Positions 12,799 to 23,216 of a stretch of 64,000 bases of DNA are shown piece by piece; within the stretch, counting starts at the first letter, position 1, and every line of letters starts with the position of its first letter. The notes under the pieces were generated by a model. It ran no database searches, was not told the origin of the DNA, and saw only the letters and a list, made by a program, of their open reading frames with translations. Source of the stretch: Neocallimastix lanati (nom. inval.) (Eukaryota > Neocallimastigomycota > Neocallimastigomycetes > Neocallimastigales > Neocallimastigaceae); contig JACVTC010000081.1 of NCBI GenBank assembly GCA_016946835.1, forward strand, positions 219,501-283,500. Direction: 5' to 3'. Position numbers and translations under genes: made by a program.

Positions 12799-12845
12799 TT
12801 TTTTTTTTTTAGATTAGGAAGAGAATATACTTCCAATGTTTTATT
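12799..12845 (-). mobile_element. LINE 3' tail, extreme 5' truncation
   Basis: On the minus strand the sequence reads GGAAGTATATTCTCTTCCTA then ATCT and a poly-A run. The same terminal sequence precedes poly-A at 44330-44359, at about 55480-55516 and, reversed, at 16617-16665. A shared 3' end plus poly-A with variable 5' ends is the hallmark of target-primed reverse transcription. Confidence 0.6.
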
Positions 12846-13384
12846 AAATAAATAATTTATTGATTATTATAAAAAAATATTATAAAATAAAATCAATAAA
12901 ACTTTATAAAAGAATTTTATTGATTTTTGTTTTTTAAAATTTCATTTTATTTATTTTATTTTATTTTTTATTTTTATTTATTGATAAATCGATTAAATCC
13001 TAATAAGTAAATAATATATATAAAATTAATAATAAAAAAAAAATAATAAAATAAAAAAACAAAAAAAAAATATAAAAAATATAAGATTTATTATATTTTA
13101 TAATTATTTTATTATTTAATTATTATTATTATTATTAATTATTATTAATTTTTTCATTTATTATTTTTATTGTATAATTATTATTGAAGGATATATAAAC
13201 AAAATATAAAAAATTATATTTATTATATAAAAAAAATTTTCCTTTTTTTTTTTAATGATATATATAAATATAATATAATTATATATATATATTAAATATT
13301 ATTTATTATAAAATTTCAATTTTTATTTTATTATATTTTTCTTCTTTATTTTAATTTTTTTAACCCTACTAGTTGGAAGAGATC

Positions 13385-14190
13385 CAACTATAGTAGTGGT
13401 AGTAGTAACTGGAATGAAAGAAGTGGTAGTCGTAGTGATAGTAGCAGCATTAATAGTTTTATCACTATTATCCTTCTTAGTTTCATATTATGATTGGAAA
13501 TAACCAAGAGAAGTGTTTGGAGTGGATGGAATACTGAACTTATAGATAGAGGATACATTTTTACTCTATTAATAATCCACTTTTTAATTGGATATGATGT
13601 TCTAGTACTGGTGGTGCTACCAATTTTTCTTTCAAAGTCATCATTAGTATGTGGCTTAATCTTAATGACATGATCACTACCACTGTAGGAATTTAAACCT
13701 GATAAAGTAAAGTCCCAGTAGGGATTTTTTCTTATTAATTCAACAATAGAATCAAGACGAGGACCAAGGGCATCAAGTAGAGAAGAAAAAATTTAAGATC
13801 TTAAGTAATGGATTCTTGAAAGATTCATCAATGCTTGTTAAGCTTATAATTTAGATTGTTCCATCTCCATGGACTATGTTAAAAATATCAATTATAATGT
13901 AGAAACCTTCATTCATGAACATAAATACAATGGCCATAAACAAATAGAATACAACTGTTGTATCAACTATTCTTTCTGAGGTTATCAATGAGTGGTCTAG
14001 AGGAACCTTTATTCTTAATTAAAACATAGTCAGTATTAACACATTATTCTGGATTGCTAACACCAAAGGCCATATCGAAATCACTATCAATAAAGAATCA
14101 TTTACAAGCAGCAATGTTGAAAATGAAGTAATTACCTTGAACCATCCAATAGTTATCAATACCGTAAGCAAGGTAGTTGAATACCTAATA
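13385..14190 (-). pseudogene. CotH-like protein pseudogene
   Basis: The minus strand carries protein-like blocks in changing frames with many stops: LAYGIDNYWMVQGNYFIFN, then FIDSDFDMAFGVSNPE, SSRPLIDNLRKN, LDALGPRLDSIVELIRKNP, YWDFTLSG, and YPIKKWIINRV. Their order and spacing fit the C-terminal half of CotH (spore-coat kinase-like) proteins, a family expanded in gut fungi: a tyrosine/tryptophan-rich stretch, a DFD motif, a PLIDNL block and a terminal helix. A Thr/Val-rich linker reading follows near 13385-13460. It cannot encode a working protein as it stands. Family assignment rests on motif memory, not on an alignment. Confidence 0.55.
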
Positions 14191-15110
14191 ATGATATTAT
14201 TATTATATAAATATTTATATGTATTTTTTATTTTTATATAAATTTTGAATATCTATCATTAATGGTATTAAATATTATATTCTTTTTTTTTTTTTAATGA
14301 TTAAATAATTTAATATGAACATAAATTTATATTATTTATTAATGGAAAAATATTATAAAATAAAGTTCTATATTTAATAAGAAAATTAATCTATTTCCAT
14401 TTAATATGTAAATTTGAAATATCATTAAACACAAAAAAAATTAAAAAAAAATAAAAAAAGTTAATATTAAATTAAAAATAACTTTATTTAAAATAAATAA
14501 ATTAAATATTTTATTACCAAAATCAAAAAAAATATAAAAAAGAAAAAAAGAATAAAAAATTATTATTCTTATATTAAAATAAATTAATTTTTTAATTAAT
14601 ATTTAATATTTTATTAATTTTTATTGTACACAAAATAAATAAATAAATAAAAGTATTTTTTATTCATAATTATAGAGTTAATCCACTTTATAATTATTCC
14701 AATAAAAAAATAATTAGAAATTATGTTTATATTAAAATATAAAATTTTCCAAATTTAAAAAATAATAAAAAAAAATTTTTAATGATTTTTTATTTATGTA
14801 ATTAAAAATTGAAACAATCATTTAATTATATATATAATTAAATAATATATATAATTAAATAATAAAAAAATTAATAACAATATATATATGTATATTTTTT
14901 TATTAAAATTGTTTCTTTTGTATAATATACAAATGGCAATACAGCGCATTTTCATTTACTTTTATATATATATTATATTATTTTTTTTTGAGTAATGGCT
15001 TTAAAATCAAATAATAATGAAAGGAAGAAGTAATAAATAAATAATAAAATAAATAAATAATAATTTATATATTATTATAAATAATAAATTTTTTTCTTTT
15101 TTTTTAGACT
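14191..15110. other. AT-rich spacer without recognisable genes
   Basis: Simple AT sequence with homopolymer runs between the CotH-like relic and the LINE fragment. Nothing else seen. Confidence 0.6.
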
Positions 15111-15149
15111 ATCCATTATAATTCTGATCATATTATCCCAGACACAAAA

Positions 15150-15300
15150 GACAACTAATATTAAATAAACTTTATAGCGAGTGTATCAGGATGACCACAT
15201 AAAGTGTTCCCATGCCATACCATTTCGGCATCGACGCTCTCAGTGACGAATTGCAGAACCACATTGTTGGATACGGCAAGCCACAACCATATACAGTATA
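15150..15300 (-). mobile_element. LINE 3'-region fragment
   Basis: On the minus strand it resembles the LINE 3' segment at 43735-43890: both hold a TATACTGT..GTG.GGCTTGC stretch followed by a GAGCGTCGATG/GAGTGCCGACG block. It is degraded and has no poly-A tail. Confidence 0.4.
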
Positions 15301-15560
15301 ACATTATTGTTTATCTACTACATACCTTTTTTACAAATTAGGAAATATATCATAACACGTGATCTGAGAATACATTAACTAATGAGGATTTACAATACGC
15401 AGGAATCACCCCACTTCAGGCATGTATACATACAACTAAGAAGCAAGATCATTGTGTAGATGATGACTTATTCTATTTAGGTTCTATCAATTGGGTTATT
15501 ATTGGGTGGTAAGGTGGAATTGAACTCCGGACTGTTGACCTCAATGTGTTGAATAATAAA
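15301..15560. other. GC-richer degraded segment, unidentified
   Basis: A stretch with noticeably more G/C than its flanks. The plus strand gives TNEDLQYAGITPLQACIHT and DDDLFYLGSINWVI, but interrupted by stops. Near 15505-15545 there is a tRNA-like TTC-loop (GGAGTTCAATTCC on the minus strand) without a matching acceptor arm. Origin unknown. Confidence 0.25.
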
Positions 15561-16129
15561 TAATTAAATAGAAATTTTTTTTTTTTATTATATTTTTATA
15601 TATTGGATAAAAAAAAATTACTAATAATTTTTGAATTATTTTCCTTTTATAGATTATTGAATCAATAAATAAAAATAATACTTATAATAATAAATAAATT
15701 TTAATAATAATAATAAATATTAATTATATATTAATTGAAAAATAAAATTTTTGAATATTTAAATATTAAAAAAATGAAATTATTTTAAAAAGAATTTGTA
15801 TATAATTATATATTAAAATACCTTTTTTTTTTTTTTTTTCTACTAGATTATTTATAAATATCACTATTATTAAAAATATATATTAATATTTATTAAATAT
15901 TAAAATATTTTTATTAAAGTTTAATATTTTATAAAAATAACGCATAAAAAATTTTTTTTTTTTATTTTACCTCATCAATCATTACGAATTTCAAACTTTA
16001 TTTATTCTTTTATTGATTACATGAATATTTTTTATTTAAAGAAAAGCATGCACAATTAATAATAAAAACTAATAAATATTATTTATCGAATTAGAACAAA
16101 TAATATTTATTTATTTAAAATATAAATAT

Positions 16130-16215
16130 ATATTTATTTTATTATTAATTTATTTATTTATTAACTTTTAAAAATAATTTTGCGAAATGCAACTTTTAGA
16201 AATGTCTCACACACA
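16130..16215 (+). repeat. Dispersed repeat, fragment (ends GAAATGTCTCACAC)
   Basis: Matches the last part of the repeats at 5936-6235 and 21530-21895 (TTATTTATTAACTTTTAAAA, then TTTTGCGAAATGCAAC and the GAAATGTCTCACAC end). Confidence 0.55.
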
Positions 16216-16302
16216 TAATGAAAATATTAAGTATTTGAAAATATTAAATAAATGAAAATTTAAATTACATATAAAAAAAGAAAAATAAAAAATTTAAAAT
16301 AA

Positions 16303-16333
<31 letters not shown>

Positions 16334-16379
16334 TAAAATAAAAAAATATTATAAAAGTACAATAGATGGAATGGTTTTT

Positions 16380-16590
16380 AATTTTTTTCATTCCTCAAAG
16401 AAAATTCCATTTCTTGAGTTTACATTTGAATCTGTAGAGTCCTCAGTCTTATTATTTCGATATCAAAGCTCTACAACGGATAGTTCAAGAGAATATAATT
16501 GCTAACTAAACATTCCGCAAAAGCAACAGCTGAATCAAATTTTTTAGCACCAACGAATGTATGGAAGCCAAAGGAAACCTAGTGCAAATT
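16380..16590 (-). pseudogene. Coding-like fragment beside a LINE tail
   Basis: The minus strand reads VSFGFHTFVGAKKFDSAVAF and then AECLVSNYILLNYP before stops. It is clearly protein-like, with mixed codons unlike the AT-rich flanks. It lies immediately past the poly-A end of the LINE at 16617-17410. Family not recognised; probably the remains of a host gene into which the LINE inserted. Confidence 0.35.
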
Positions 16591-16616
16591 AAGAATACAT
16601 TACAATGAATATTATT

Positions 16617-17410
16617 ATTTTTTTTTTTTTTTTTTTTTTGATTAGGAAGAGAACTTCAAGTTTTTTTTATTAAATAGCTGATTTAATTTCTATTTATTAT
16701 ATTTATTAAAAAAAAAATACATTATATTATATATAAAGATAAAAATAAAATATATGTAAAAGATTAAGTAAAATAAAAAATAATAAAAATAAAAAAAAAA
16801 AAAAATTTTAATTAATTATAGAAAACTTAATATAATAAAGAATGAAAATTTAGTTCAAAAGTTAATAAAATTTCGGTGTGATGTATACTATGTGTAGTAA
16901 GGTGATCACCAGTTAAATCTAAAATAATAAAACAACGAAGTAACATCTTTAAAATAGATAATGTAGTATCCACTAAACTCTCCCCTGAACCACAAGAAAG
17001 ATCATCAAAAATTGAATTACTTACTAAGGGTTCTGTGTTCGGAACTTTGCTGTTAGCAAATGTGTATAGATGAGAATTAATAGGACTTCTAACTACATTA
17101 TTCCTTTGCCATATCGGTACGACGTCGACACTCTTTGGTAATGAAAGTATTACGTTTATTAGAAACTCCGCAATCCCCACAAAATACGAAACAGTCAACG
17201 AAGTAGAACCTTGTTTAAAAATATTGTCAAGAAATTGTCTTTATTCCACATCATTAAATTTAATTTTTTCATATATTGAATGCCCGCCAAGAAGAGCCAT
17301 CAATATAAAATAATAAATATTGTTTTCAAAATACTTTTCTGAATATAAAGAAACATCTAAGGATATTTCTTCAATTATCATTAAAAAATTCAAAAAGAGA
17401 TCATCTATAA
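16617..17410 (-). mobile_element. LINE (non-LTR retrotransposon), 5'-truncated 3' end
   Basis: Read on the minus strand, 17410-17198 encodes the end of ORF2 (DLFLNFLMIIEEISLDVSLY, ILMALLGGHSIYEKIKFNDV), with one stop. It continues in frame into a 123-codon stretch (17198-16827) containing SVDVVPIWQRNN and DDLSCGSGESLVD. The 3' UTR, the TTCCTAATC-type terminus and a poly-A tail (16617-16638) follow. Copies at 42985-44359 and 55015-55516 are homologous on the plus strand. Only the last part of the element is present, as expected for an aborted reverse-transcription insertion. Not functional. Confidence 0.7.
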
Positions 17411-17579
17411 AAAGTAATTTATTTTATAGGATTAATTATTAATAAATTTATATTTTATTTTATTTATTTTATTTATTTTAATTTTTAATTTATTTTATAT
17501 TATCATTAAAATTTATACAATTTGTTTTTAAATATAATCTTATTTATTTAATGTTTTATAAAAATTTCTAAAGTGCATA

Positions 17580-17582
<3 letters not shown>

Positions 17583-17640
<58 letters not shown>
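17583..17640. repeat. Poly-T run of about 58 nt
   Basis: Uninterrupted T tract just beyond the 3' end of the leucine-rich-repeat gene on the minus strand. It may be an old poly-A tail or slippage product; exact length is likely unstable. Confidence 0.8.
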
Positions 17641-17645
<5 letters not shown>

Positions 17646-17730
17646 ATTTTCATATTTAATTTATATATATTTAAGTCTATTATTTATTTATTTATTTTTT
17701 TTTTTTTTTTTTTTGTTTGTTTTGTTTTAT

Positions 17731-18395
17731 TTAATATTTTGATGGAGCCGATGGAGCATACGCAGTCGATGGGAAAGTTGGAGGATTGAGAGGATAAATA
17801 TCCGAACTTTTATTGTTATTATTATATGAAGCATTAATATTTTCAGAATATGGTGGTGGAGCTTCTTCCGAATAGGATGGATAACAATTATTAACAGGAG
17901 TTGAATTGTAAGTATTATATGTATTATTATTTATTGTAGTATTGGAAGGAGCTGTATTATAATTTCTATTAACATTATTATTATTAATTCTTATAGCAAC
18001 AGCAGGTCTACTTCTTCTACTTAAACCAAATTTACACATAAGACAAAGACAACTACATATAATTAAAAATACCACAATAATACCACAAGAAATTTTAAAC
18101 ATATTATCAAAAATTGAAGGTACCTCACTTTCATATGTTGAACTGTCAACACCATTTTCCTTATTAGTATTTATAATATCTTCTTTTTCACATTTCGGAA
18201 TGGTTTTATAAACATTACAAAGATTACCTTTTAAATAACATAAATTTGTATCTGAATAATCACATCTTTCAATATTTGAATTTAAAGGAACATAACCTTT
18301 TAATTTTTTATTATTTTTTAAGTTACTAAATATTATTATAAAAAAAATTTTTTTATTTATTTAATTAGATTTTTTTCATTTTTATTTTTTTTTTA

Positions 18396-18426
<31 letters not shown>

Positions 18427-19713
18427 CTTTTATTATTTATTTATTAATTTATCATAAACAAACAAAAATTTATTCGAATATATTAATGAGATACTTACAG
18501 TTCTTTAAGATTATCTAATTCTGAAATTTCAATTGGAACAATTCCTGAAAGATCATTATCACTTAAATTTCTAAATTATTTATTTTACAAATAATTATAA
18601 TATTGATTCATTAAAAAAAAAAATTTATAAATGTTATAATTTACATAATATTTATATAATTTTAATTCTAATTTATTAATTTATATACTTACAATTTCCT
18701 TAACTTTTTTAAATTTTTAATAAATTTTGGAATAGCACCAACATAATTGTTATTACTCAAAGTTCTTTAAAAGTAATAATGATAATAATAATAAGAAGAA
18801 ATTAATTATATTATTGAAATTAAAATTTAAATTATATTTTTCACTTACAATTCTTCTAAGCTTGTTAAACTTCCAATTATTTCAGGAATTGTACTTTCAG
18901 CATCTTCTGATTGATTATTAGATAAAGTTCTTAATTTATATATAAAAAATGAATAAAAAATTTATATTTTTTACAATATAGTATTATATAATATACAAAA
19001 ATATTTTAAAACATATATAAATTATAATTATTATTATTATTATTATTATTGAAATGTAAAAGTAAAATTTATACTTACAATATCTTTAAATATTTCAATT
19101 TGGTAATATTATCAGGAATTACAACACCATGAGGAAATGAAGTATTAATTATTATTCTATAACAATATTGAAAATCAAATAAGAGTTATAAAATAATTGT
19201 AATTAATATATGTAAAAATTTTTAAATATTATTTTTAATACAATAATATATAAAATAATTGTTTATTATTATATAAATGAAAATAAATATTTACAAAGAT
19301 GTTAAAGCCTTTAAATCCGTTATTGCTTCGATAAAACTTTTAATGTCAGCTTCACTATTAGAATAATCTTTTAATTCACTAATGAAAAATATTTTTTTTC
19401 CATTGAATTATTAATTTTTTTAATTAAATATTTATATATTAATAATTATATATCATTATTATATTTTTATATTTTTATTATCAATAATAATTTATTTATC
19501 CTACAATTTTGAGATTTGACTTCCATAATCACAAGCGACTCCAGGATAATTACAACAGTTACTATAATATGAATAATTTTGTAATACATTACCCTTTAAG
19601 TATTCTAAGGCTTTTGCTAAAGTGTCACAATCCGAATTAGCAATAGTAACTGAAAAGATTTCAGAGAATAAAATTATTACATATAATATATCTGAAAATT
19701 TTTTAAATAACAT
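17731..19713 (-). CDS. Leucine-rich-repeat membrane protein, seven exons
   Basis: Spliced gene; exons on the minus strand: 19713-19505, 19378-19295, 19156-19079, 18929-18849, 18764-18693, 18570-18499, 18325-17731. They join in frame to 396 codons. All introns start GT (mostly GTAAGT/GTAAAT, the first GTAGGA), end AG and lie in phase 2; exons 3-6 each encode one repeat of the type LTLSNN..GAIP..I..L..L..L. The protein has a signal peptide, a Cys-paired N-terminal cap (residues about 28-65), the repeats, a Cys-containing juxtamembrane part, a transmembrane helix (SCGIIVVFLIICSCLCLMC) and a Asn/Tyr/Pro-rich cytoplasmic tail with PSYSEEAPPPYSE. The PPPY motif fits WW-domain binding. No kinase domain. 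It is probably a surface receptor-like or adhesion protein; ligand unknown. Confidence 0.85.
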
Positions 19714-20017
19714 ATTTATTAATATTTATTTTTGTTATTTTAAAAAAAAAAAAAATTAAATTATTATTATTAATTGAGCAATTTAATATTTTTAAATATT
19801 AATTTTTTTTATTTTTTTTTTTTTTTTTTTTATTTTTTATTTTTATTTTTATTTTTATTTTTATTTTTTTTTTTACTAATATCTTAATATTTATACTCAT
19901 TTTATTAATATAATATAATTATTATAAATTAACGATACAAAATATAAATTAATAAATTTATTATTATTATTATTATTATTTTTTTAATTATTATTCATTT
20001 ATTATTAATTATTTTTA

Positions 20018-20053
<36 letters not shown>

Positions 20054-21529
20054 CATTTTGTATATATTAGATATAAATAATATATTTAAATTTCATTTTA
20101 GTAATAAATTGATATAATAAAAAAGCAATAAAAAAATATCATTAAAATAATATAAAATTTAATAAAAAATAATTTATAAATTTATTTTCATCTTAATGCA
20201 AAGCATAAAACTTAATAAAACTAATAAAACATAAATTTTATATTAACATTAATTTTTATAAATTTATGACTTAACATAAATTTTTTTTTAATCATTATTT
20301 TAAATCATGTTGTTTCAAGTGAATATTTAATTTATTTTTAGGTAATAATCAATAAGTACAATTTATTATTAATTAAAGTTTTTATTTTTATTTTACATCA
20401 AAATATTGTACCAACAATTAATTAATTCTCTGAATTTAATTTTCTTTTTTCTTTTTATGTTTAATATTATATATATATATTTAAATAGGTATTTGTTTCA
20501 AACAAAAAAAATTTTTTTTTATATTTTAAAGTTTAAAAATTTATATTTTTGTTAGAAATTAAGTTTAATATTTTTCTTTTTTAATATAATATAGTGAATT
20601 AATAAAAACTTAATAATTTTAATTTTATATGGTTTTATAGACGAATAATTTAATAATAAACAAAAATTTAAGTAAATGAATAAAAATATAATTTAAATAA
20701 ATAAAATCATATATTATTTAATTTAGAGTCTTTATTTCTATTTTATATAAACAATCTTTCATAAGAAATTTATGTTAATTAAGAAATGTAGTAAAAGTAT
20801 AAATTTATGTATTAATCTAGTTTTTATTGTATTTATATTAGAAATTAATTAATATATTTTTATTATTTAATTTTAACATTAATGAAGATAAATTAATATT
20901 TATACTTTAATATAAGAAAACTTTATTATAGTATATAATTATAAAAGAGAAAAATATTTAGAAATAGTTTAGTTCTCTATCCAAGAATAATAAATACTAA
21001 ATTACAAGTAATTCTTTAGATCAACATATAAGAATAAATATTAGTTATAGGAATAAATATTAGTTATAGGAATAAATATTAGTTTTCATTAAAAAAAATG
21101 ATATGTAATTGTAATTCTTCTAAATAAATAAAATTTAAATAAAATAATTTTTCATAAAACATATAAATTGTTTCCCTCAAACCTTAAAAGAACGGAACCT
21201 GAACTTCATACTTTATCATTGTGTATTAATATAATTTTATTATTTATAGAATATAAATAAATGGTCAATCAAGATATAATTATATATTTTATATTTAATT
21301 GTGGCTTGTTCTAGATACATATTAATTAATATTTAATTTATAATTATAATAAATAATTATCATTTAATTTAATATTATATTAAATACTTCTCTTAACAAT
21401 TTCCTCTTTCAAATAAAAAAATTTTATTTAAATATAGTATTTATTTATTTTTTTTTTTTTAACAAATTATTAAACTCTAGAATTTCATTATGTCAAATTT
21501 ATTTATTATAATATATTAATAATATTTCG
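19714..21529. other. AT-rich intergenic region upstream of the LRR gene
   Basis: Contains poly-T tracts (about 19805-19870 and 20023-20053) and a short tandem of GAATAAATATTAGTTATAG (about 21031-21082, nearly three copies). No gene recognised. Confidence 0.6.
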
Positions 21530-21895
21530 AAAAATTATAAAGCGTTTTAATAAAATATTTTATTTTTTAAAGCTTTAATTCTAATGTATATTTATTATTA
21601 TGTATTTATATAATTTATTATATAAATGCTTATTTTTTTTTAAAAAATATTTAATTTTAAATTTATTTATTTATGATAGTTTTATTTATTTATTTTTTAT
21701 TCATTTAGTTATTTATCTAGTTATTTATTTAAATTATATATATTATTTATTTGTTTTATTATTAATTTATTTATTAATTAACTTTTTAAAAAAATTTTGA
21801 GAAATGAAACTTTTCCGAAATAAAATTTTTCGAAATGACTACAAAAAATTTTGCGAATTTCAGAAATGAAATTTTTCGTAATGCCTCACACTCAA
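21530..21895 (+). repeat. Dispersed repeat, longest copy (ends GTAATGCCTCACACTC)
   Basis: Homologous to 5936-6235 across about 250 nt, with an extra internal duplication of the terminal TTTTGCGAA/GAAATGAAATTTTTCG block. The apparent ORF inside it is simple-sequence translation, not a gene. Confidence 0.6.
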
Positions 21896-22469
21896 TAATA
21901 ATATTGTCAAAATCAAATATATTTTTACTAATAAAATTAGTTTAATATATTAAAATATGAATTTATAAAATTTAGTATTTGTATTTAATTTAATAAATAA
22001 TTTTAATTTATAAAATAAATAAACAAATAAATGAATGAATAAAATTTTATTAATAAATTACATAAATAAATAAATAAATAAATATAACTTCTCCCCCTAG
22101 CTAACTTTATCATATAATAATTATAATAATTATAATAATATATATTAAAAAATAAATAATAATATAATAATATATATAAATACTATTAAATTAAAATATA
22201 ATAAATTAAAAATTAATAAAAAAGAAAAGAAAAGAAAAAAAAAAAAATTCAATAATTTAAATCATACATTACTTAGCATATGTTCATATTATATGAAAAT
22301 AAATTTTATTAATTTTATTATTTTTTTATTATTTAATTATTTAATTATTAATATTTGAATTTAATTTTTTTTTAGTATCCAATATAAATAATAAATAAAT
22401 AAATAAATATATATAAATATAAATATATAATTTTTCGTAATGTTTTTTCTATTTTATTTACTTATGTAT

Positions 22470-22622
22470 ATATATTAATTATTTATTTATTATTTATTTA
22501 TTATTTATTTATTATTTATTTATTATTTATTTATTATTTATTTATTATTTATTTATTATTTATTTATTATTTATTTATTATTTATTTATTATTTATTTAT
22601 TATTTATTTATTTATTTATTTA
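22470..22622. repeat. 11-bp minisatellite
   Basis: About a dozen head-to-tail copies of the unit TTATTTATTTA, then a plain TTTA run. The 11-bp period is close to one DNA helical turn, so the A/T steps recur on one face. Confidence 0.8.
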
Positions 22623-22917
22623 AAGTTTTTTTAAGAATTTTCTTTTTAAGAAGAAAATGGACTTTGATTGAAAATTAAAAAAATTTTTTCTTATTATAGG
22701 TTACACAAATTTGAAAAAAAAAATTTTTTTTCACCATTTTTCAAATTAAGATAAAAAAAATAATTTTTCTTTTTTTTTTAATTTAAAACTTTAATAAAAG
22801 TTTAATTAATTTTATTTTTTTTTTTTTTTAATTTCTTTTGTTGAAATCTAGATTTTATTTTGTAACATATAATATATAATATATATTATATATTTTTTTA
22901 AAATATAAAATAAAGTT

Positions 22918-22967
<50 letters not shown>

Positions 22968-23172
22968 TCTATTTGCTTTTTATTACAAAAAATATAATAT
23001 TTAGCAAATTATTATATATAATTTATTAAATATTGAATATTAAATATTATTACTATTAATATTAATATTATTTTTATTAATATTATCATTACGAAAATTA
23101 CAATATATAAATTAATAATATTTAATTTATACTTTATTCGTATTACGTGGTTTCAACACTTTTTAATTTAAA

Positions 23173-23180
23173 TATAAATA
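23173..23180 (+). promoter_or_regulatory. Putative TATA box of the cysteine-rich repeat gene
   Basis: TATAAATA 37 nt before the ATG at 23217. In such AT-rich DNA a match alone is weak, but the spacing would give a short leader. Confidence 0.3.
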
Positions 23181-23216
23181 CGTAAAAATAAAATAATAGT
23201 AATAATAATAATAATA

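Noticed and set aside
15500-15550. tRNA-like segment with GGAGTTCAATTCC on the minus strand
   Set aside because: No complete cloverleaf and no acceptor pairing; lies in a degraded segment.
21600-21800. Open frame of 66 codons
   Set aside because: Lies inside the dispersed repeat and encodes only Leu/Ile/Tyr/Phe low complexity.
22470-22622. Regular repeat considered as a CRISPR-like array
   Set aside because: The unit is 11 bp without spacers and the organism is eukaryotic; it is a minisatellite.
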